The notes beneath the pieces were generated by a model that worked only from the letters and a program-made list of their open reading frames with translations, made no database searches and was not told where the DNA came from. The position numbers and the translations under genes are program-made. Of a DNA stretch of 64,000 bases, positions 59,731 through 64,000 are shown piece by piece (position 1 is the first letter of the stretch; every line of letters starts with the position of its first letter). The DNA is from Oscillospiraceae bacterium. GTDB lineage: Bacteria > Bacillota > Clostridia > Oscillospirales > Acutalibacteraceae. The stretch is taken from positions 40,979 to 104,978 of the forward strand of contig JAQXNV010000048.1 of NCBI GenBank assembly GCA_029098185.1, given 5' to 3'.

Positions 59731-60144
59731 ATGCAAAGAGCGATCGTTACAGACCCGATGGCGCTGTCGCAAAAATCGACACAAGCAACACCGAAAGACC
59801 TGCCGGTGGTTCAGGATTTGATCGACACCGTAATGGCCCACAGAGACCACTGCGTTGGCATGGCGGCCAATATGATCGGCGTGCAGAAACGGATCATCGT
59901 GCTGCAATTGGATGGGCTGACTTTGGCCATGCTCAACCCAGTCATCACGAAAAAATATGGTGGGACGTATGAAGCAGAAGAGGGTTGTCTCTCCCATGTG
60001 GGCACAAAGAAAACGAAGCGGTATCACACCATTGATGTGACTTTCTGTGACTTGGCCTTTCAAAAATGCCGCCAGACTTTTTCCGGATTTGCGGCCCAGG
60101 TCATCCAGCACGAGGTAGACCACTGCGACGGCATTTTAATTTAA
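59731..60144 (+). CDS. def: Peptide deformylase, short Clostridia type
   Basis: This metalloenzyme of 137 residues removes the formyl group from nascent proteins. Motif 2 EEGCLS (metal Cys) and motif 3 QHEVDH are intact. Motif 1 reads VGMAANMIG where most deformylases have GLAAPQIG, so the conserved Gln is Met. This variant recurs in short Clostridia/enterococcal deformylases. The ATG at 59731 follows GGAGGAATGGGGA. It diverges from cotJA. Confidence 0.88.
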   Translation: MQRAIVTDPMALSQKSTQATPKDLPVVQDLIDTVMAHRDHCVGMAANMIGVQKRIIVLQLDGLTLAMLNPVITKKYGGTYEAEEGCLSHVGTKKTKRYHTIDVTFCDLAFQKCRQTFSGFAAQVIQHEVDHCDGILI

Positions 60145-60156
60145 TGATTTTCTAGT

Positions 60157-60195
60157 AGAGCGAATGGCAATAGCGCAGATTCGCTCTCTTTTTTT
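60157..60195 (+). terminator. Terminator after def
   Basis: AGAGCGAAT / ATTCGCTCT stem followed by CTTTTTTT. Confidence 0.85.
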
Positions 60196-60217
60196 GGAAA
60201 AAGACGTTGCACAGTAC

Positions 60218-60246
60218 TTGACAAGCAGGGGGAACAGGACTATAAT
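60218..60246 (+). promoter_or_regulatory. Near-perfect promoter of the MarR regulator
   Basis: TTGACA - 17 bp - TATAAT, the only full-consensus promoter noticed in the window. Confidence 0.85.
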
Positions 60247-60247
60247 C

Positions 60248-60273
60248 AGAATTGTTCAAAATAAAACAGTTCT
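60248..60273. promoter_or_regulatory. Likely MarR operator
   Basis: Inverted repeat AGAATTGTT / AACAGTTCT (one G-T wobble) starts one base after the -10 and covers the transcription start: a classical self-repression position. Confidence 0.55.
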
Positions 60274-60296
60274 AATTTGTACTTTTTGGAGGCGTT

Positions 60297-60734
60297 ATGA
60301 ATCATCTGTTAGAGAATGTATTTATGAGCAGAGAGCTGTATCAGACGATTCTGAAGCCTGTCTGCGACAAATATCAACTGACCAACACGGAGCTGATGAT
60401 CCTCCTGTTTTTGGCGAACAATCCCGAATACGATACGGCCTCTGCCATCGTGGAAAAACGCCGTTTGACAAAGTCCTCCATTTCCATGGCCATTCGGACA
60501 TTGCAGGATAGAGGGCTGGTCGTCGGTGCCTTTCACGGAGGAAACCGGCGCTCCATTCACCTGAAGGTGTGCGATGCCGCCGATACGATCATCGAGGACG
60601 GTCGCAAAGCCCAGGAGTCTTTTTCCGAGATTCTGGTAGACGGCTTTTCTGAGGGGGAGAAGGAGGCACTGAAGCAATACTTCATCCGCGTGACGGCAAA
60701 CATTGATGCCTACAACAAAAAAACACGCAAATAG
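60297..60734 (+). CDS. MarR family transcriptional regulator
   Basis: This winged-helix regulator of 145 residues has TNTELMILLFLANNPEYDTASAIVEKRRLTKSSISMAIRTLQDRGLV and the wing HGGNRRSIHLKV. The ATG at 60297 follows TTTGGAGG. A palindrome over its own consensus promoter suggests autoregulation. htpG lies 47 bases downstream without an obvious terminator and may be read from the same promoter. Ligand unknown. Confidence 0.9.
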   Translation: MNHLLENVFMSRELYQTILKPVCDKYQLTNTELMILLFLANNPEYDTASAIVEKRRLTKSSISMAIRTLQDRGLVVGAFHGGNRRSIHLKVCDAADTIIEDGRKAQESFSEILVDGFSEGEKEALKQYFIRVTANIDAYNKKTRK

Positions 60735-60781
60735 GCGTGTTTCCTGAACATTACAGCAAAAAGAAAAAAGAGGGATGACAA

Positions 60782-62680
60782 ATGGTCAAAAAACAATTTC
60801 AAACAGAATCGAAAAAATTGCTCGATATGATGGTCCACTCCATCTATACCAATAAGGAGATCTTTCTTCGGGAACTGATCTCCAACGCCAGCGATGCCAT
60901 TGATAAGCTGTACTTCCGTTCCCTGACCGATGACTCTATCACGCTGACCCATGACGATTATGAGATCCGCATCACACCGGATAAAGAAGCTGGGACGCTG
61001 ACCATTTCCGATAATGGCTGCGGCATGACCGAGGAAGAGCTGGAAAGCAATCTGGGCACCATCGCCAAGAGCGGCTCTTTCGATTTTAAGAATGATCCGG
61101 AAAAAGGCGATCAGGAGCAGATCGACATCATCGGTCAGTTTGGTGTTGGCTTCTATTCTGCCTTTATGGTGGCCGATGACATCACCGTCGAGACCCGCGC
61201 CTATGGGGCTGACCAGGGGTATCGCTGGGAGTCCAGCGGTGCCGATTGCTATACCATTGAGCCATGTGAAAAAGAAAGCGCCGGTACAGTTATCACCCTG
61301 CACCTGAAGGACGACACAGAGGAAGAAAAGTACAGCGATTATCTGGACACCTATCGTCTGCGCTCCCTGGTGAAAAAATACAGCGACTATATCCGCTACC
61401 CCATCAAGATGATGGTAGAGCACCAGAAGTTGAAAGAAGGCAGCAAGGACGAATATGAAACCGTCACAGAGGACGAGACACTCAATAGCATGGTGCCCCT
61501 GTGGAAGAAAAACCCCAGCGAAGTTGGCGAAGTGGAATACGCCATGTTCTACCGGGAGAAGTTTGGCGATTATGAGGAGCCGCTGCAGGTCATCCGCCAA
61601 AAGGCCGAAGGTACTTCCAACTATGTGGCATTGCTGTTCATCCCGTCCCACCCGCCGATGGATTACTACAGCCGGGAATATGAAAAAGGCTTGCAGCTTT
61701 ATTCCAGCGGCGTGCTGATCATGGATAAGTGCAAGGATCTGATTCCGGACCACTTCAGTTTTGTTAAGGGCATTGTAGACAGCTCTGATTTGTCACTGAA
61801 TATTTCCAGAGAGATGCTTCAGCAAGACCACCAGTTAAAGATCATTGCCAAAGCCCTAGAGAAGAAGATCGCCGGCGAATTGAGCAAGATGCTGCGGTCC
61901 GACCGGGAGAAATACGAGCGATTCTTCCAATCCTTCGGTTCTCAACTGAAGTGGGGCGTTTACAGTGATTACGGAATGCACAAGGATCTACTGGAGGATC
62001 TGCTGTTGTTCCACTCCTCTCACGAGAATAAATATGTAACGCTGGAGGAGTACACCTCCCGGATGAAGGAAGATCAGAAGAAGATCTACTATGCGTCCGG
62101 CGATACGCTGGAGAAGATCGCCTTGCTGCCGCAAGTAGAGTCGGTCATCAGCCACGGCTATGAGGTGCTGTACCTGACAGAGGATGTGGATGAGTTTGCC
62201 CTGCAGATGATGGGTACCTATGATGATAAGGAATTCTCCAATGTTTGCACCGACAAGCTGGACCTTGGTTCCGAGGAAGAAAAGGAAGCCCTCAAGACCG
62301 AAAACGAGAACGCCAAGGATCTGTTCACCTTTATGAAGGAAAGCATCGGCCCAGCGCTCCATGACGTCCGGTTCTCTAATACATTGCAAAACCATGCGGC
62401 GTGTTTGTCCAGCGAGGGCGCCCTTTCCGTCAACATGGAAAAGGTCCTCAACCAGATGCCGGGCATGGATATGCCGGTGAAAGCGGAATTGGTATTGGAG
62501 ATCAATAAAGATCACCCCATTGCCGAAAAGTTGAAAACGCTGTTTGAGACAGATAAGGACAAGCTGGCAAAGTTCAGCAAGCTCCTGTACGCTAATGCCC
62601 GTCTCGTCAGCGGAATGCCTTTGGATAATCCCGCCGAAGTCAGTGACCTGGTCTGCGATTTGATGTTAGAAGAAGCATAA
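60782..62680 (+). CDS. htpG: Molecular chaperone HtpG (Hsp90)
   Basis: This ATP-dependent chaperone has 632 residues. The GHKL N-domain has NASDAIDKL, DNGCGMTEEEL and IGQFGVGFYSAFMV; the middle domain has the catalytic Arg region SLNISREMLQQD near 340; the C-terminal dimerisation domain follows. No CIRCE or other heat-shock operator is visible upstream; the MarR gene and its operator are the nearest control elements. Confidence 0.96.
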   Translation: MVKKQFQTESKKLLDMMVHSIYTNKEIFLRELISNASDAIDKLYFRSLTDDSITLTHDDYEIRITPDKEAGTLTISDNGCGMTEEELESNLGTIAKSGSFDFKNDPEKGDQEQIDIIGQFGVGFYSAFMVADDITVETRAYGADQGYRWESSGADCYTIEPCEKESAGTVITLHLKDDTEEEKYSDYLDTYRLRSLVKKYSDYIRYPIKMMVEHQKLKEGSKDEYETVTEDETLNSMVPLWKKNPSEVGEVEYAMFYREKFGDYEEPLQVIRQKAEGTSNYVALLFIPSHPPMDYYSREYEKGLQLYSSGVLIMDKCKDLIPDHFSFVKGIVDSSDLSLNISREMLQQDHQLKIIAKALEKKIAGELSKMLRSDREKYERFFQSFGSQLKWGVYSDYGMHKDLLEDLLLFHSSHENKYVTLEEYTSRMKEDQKKIYYASGDTLEKIALLPQVESVISHGYEVLYLTEDVDEFALQMMGTYDDKEFSNVCTDKLDLGSEEEKEALKTENENAKDLFTFMKESIGPALHDVRFSNTLQNHAACLSSEGALSVNMEKVLNQMPGMDMPVKAELVLEINKDHPIAEKLKTLFETDKDKLAKFSKLLYANARLVSGMPLDNPAEVSDLVCDLMLEEA

Positions 62681-62686
62681 AAAATG

Positions 62687-62709
62687 GCCTCCCTTTTGGG
62701 AGGCTTTTT
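62687..62709. terminator. Shared terminator of htpG and the alcohol dehydrogenase
   Basis: GCCTCCC TTTT GGGAGGC followed by TTTTTG on the plus strand and CATTTTTT on the minus strand. Confidence 0.85.
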
Positions 62710-62711
62710 GT

Positions 62712-63794
62712 TTAGGTCAGTCCCGCAATGCGGCGGAGGATCTCCGGCGAGAGGGGATAGGGACAGCATTTTTGCTTAGCGGTATTTTGGGTGAGGGCGT
62801 CAACGCTTTTCTCTAAAATAGAAACAGGGACTTCTTTTGCGCCGCAGACAGCCTGATAAAAATCATCCAGCGCTTCTGCACTAGAAAACCCAGCAGCGTC
62901 AAGGAGCGGCTGAGCCATATCTTTTGGCGCTTCCCGCAGGTATCCAGAGAGGAAGTAGCCTACTGCTTTGCCGTGGGGCATTCCCAGCTCATAGGTCAGA
63001 CAATAGCTCAAGCCGTGGGGCAGAGAGGTCCCTGTGTGACTGATGGCCATGCCGGCAAAGGTAGACGACAGCATCAAATGAGAAAAGTCCTCCGTGGTGG
63101 GTGTTCGTTTTCCCAGTAAGACGTCTTTATTTTTCCGCCACAAGGAGAGTCCTTCCTGTACGAATATCCGGCTAAAGGCGGTGGCGGCGGAATGTAATCC
63201 GCTTTCCAGCAAATGACCCAGGGCATCCATGGCCGTGTTGCGCAGCAATTGTAAGGGCGCTGCCTTTAAATAAATAGGATCGATGAGGGCCAAGGTTGGG
63301 AATACCCGATGGGTCATGGTCATCTTTGTGCGTTTTTCGTGGACAGTCAGCACAGAATAACCGGTCACTTCCGAACCGGTACCGCAGGTCGTTGGCACAG
63401 CAACAACTGGAAGTGCGTCACCGCTGGCCGGCTTGACATAGAGAAAATCACTGCCCTGTTCCGGATGCTTCAGCAGCAGGGCGATGGCTTTGGCAGCATC
63501 CAGCGGAGAGCCGCCGCCAATGGCGATGACAAAGTCCACGCCGTTCTCCCGGCCAAAGTCCCGCGCTTTGCAGATCGTCTCTACAGAGGGGTTTTCCTCT
63601 ACTTGAGAAAACCGCACAAAGGGGATCCCGGCACTTTTCAGGGCATAGGTCACATCTTCCAGAGCACCGCACCGCTCAGCGGAATGACGCCCGGTGACGA
63701 TAAGCGCCTTTTTGCCCAGAGCGGCAAGCTCCGCTTGATGACAGCGCACACAATGTTCCTCAAGATAAACGGTGACCGGTAAGTGAAAAAGCAT
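62712..63794 (-). CDS. Iron-containing alcohol dehydrogenase
   Basis: This group III dehydrogenase of 360 residues has the NAD-binding GGGSPLDAAKA near 96, PTTCGTGSEVT near 138, and the iron ligands in AMDALGHLLES and LPHGLSYCLTYELGMPHGKAVGY. It reduces aldehydes to alcohols or the reverse; the substrate is not evident. The ATG at 63794 follows AAAGGAG. A longer frame overlaps the promoter. Confidence 0.9.
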   Translation of the reverse strand: MLFHLPVTVYLEEHCVRCHQAELAALGKKALIVTGRHSAERCGALEDVTYALKSAGIPFVRFSQVEENPSVETICKARDFGRENGVDFVIAIGGGSPLDAAKAIALLLKHPEQGSDFLYVKPASGDALPVVAVPTTCGTGSEVTGYSVLTVHEKRTKMTMTHRVFPTLALIDPIYLKAAPLQLLRNTAMDALGHLLESGLHSAATAFSRIFVQEGLSLWRKNKDVLLGKRTPTTEDFSHLMLSSTFAGMAISHTGTSLPHGLSYCLTYELGMPHGKAVGYFLSGYLREAPKDMAQPLLDAAGFSSAEALDDFYQAVCGAKEVPVSILEKSVDALTQNTAKQKCCPYPLSPEILRRIAGLT

Positions 63795-63825
63795 AACGAT
63801 TGCTCCTTTCATCCATGTTTTTTCC

Positions 63826-63854
63826 AGTATAGCATATTTCCCAAAAGGATTCAA
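63826..63854 (-). promoter_or_regulatory. Promoter of the alcohol dehydrogenase
   Basis: Minus strand TTGAAT - 17 bp - TATACT with TGC before the -10. Confidence 0.75.
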
Positions 63855-63874
63855 AAGAAATTGTGCCGGAAGAA

Positions 63875-63903
63875 TTGATTTCTGTGAGGAGAATAGGTAT
63901 AAT
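63875..63903 (+). promoter_or_regulatory. Divergent promoter reading off the right edge
   Basis: TTGATT - 17 bp - TATAAT. Only a 19-codon frame (63938-63997) is visible before the edge; the gene it serves lies outside the window. Confidence 0.6.
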
Positions 63904-64000
63904 CCAAATAAGAACCTGATTTCGAACCTCGTTTTAATGAGGAATCGTTTTGGACAGATTAAAAGGAAAAGTATCATGTTTCACTGGCTCTACTAGCGGT

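Noticed and set aside
63938-63997. 19-codon frame at the right edge as a leader peptide gene
   Set aside because: Too short and unsupported; the downstream gene lies outside the window.

Overview
The window comes from an anaerobic, endospore-forming Clostridia bacterium, most likely a gut Oscillospiraceae-type organism. The signs are the sporulation genes (yqfC-yqfD, a ylbJ-like gene, the cotJ operon), the Firmicutes order yqfC-yqfD-phoH-ybeY-dgkA-era-yqzL-recO-mutS2, a six-subunit Rnf complex with ApbE, a bile salt hydrolase, class III fructose bisphosphatase, ThyX, 2-hydroxyacyl-CoA dehydratase activases and no respiratory oxidases. The family placement is inference from gene content and similarity by eye.

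Layout. 0-7 kb: end of a metallo-beta-lactamase-fold hydrolase, an acyl-CoA ligase/acyl-CoA dehydrogenase pair, tRNA-Ser, an aminotransferase, a PHP phosphoesterase and a TSCPD protein. 7-17 kb: sporulation genes followed by the phoH-to-mutS2 run and an Rrf2 regulator. 17-25 kb: polysaccharide deacetylase, trmB, pyrBI, an 80-bp tandem repeat array, a thioesterase, a cyclophilin, fbp and mscL. 25-37 kb: two dehydratase-activase proteins, a bile salt hydrolase, rnfCDGEAB and apbE. 37-44 kb: a cytidylate kinase-like protein, a two-component system, gpsA, mrp, a nitroreductase with an ArsR regulator, and a cupin. 44.5-59.0 kb: an apparent intervening element inside cotJC. 59-64 kb: cotJB, cotJA, peptide deformylase, a MarR regulator, htpG and an iron alcohol dehydrogenase.

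Main discovery. The spore-coat manganese-catalase gene cotJC is split. Its first 34 codons lie directly after cotJB at 58993-59093, and its remaining codons lie 14.5 kb away at 43973-44492, on the same strand. The two broken ends share an identical 15-bp sequence (44493-44507 and 58993-59007) in direct orientation, exactly 14,500 bp apart. A large serine recombinase gene ends 8 bp inside the left copy. Site-specific deletion between the copies would restore an uninterrupted 206-residue CotJC in frame, with the first manganese ligand (Glu35) right after the junction. This is the architecture of the sigK skin element, but the target is cotJC, and the intervening DNA carries housekeeping genes (thyX, tmk, mltG, alaS, comEC, holA, rnmV, tRNA-Leu) instead of phage genes. 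Excision would therefore be tolerable only in a terminal mother cell. A 61-codon gene divergent from the recombinase is a candidate excision (directionality) factor. It shares the promoter-like motif GCATAGGAT with the cotJ operon and with the cupin gene beside the left junction.
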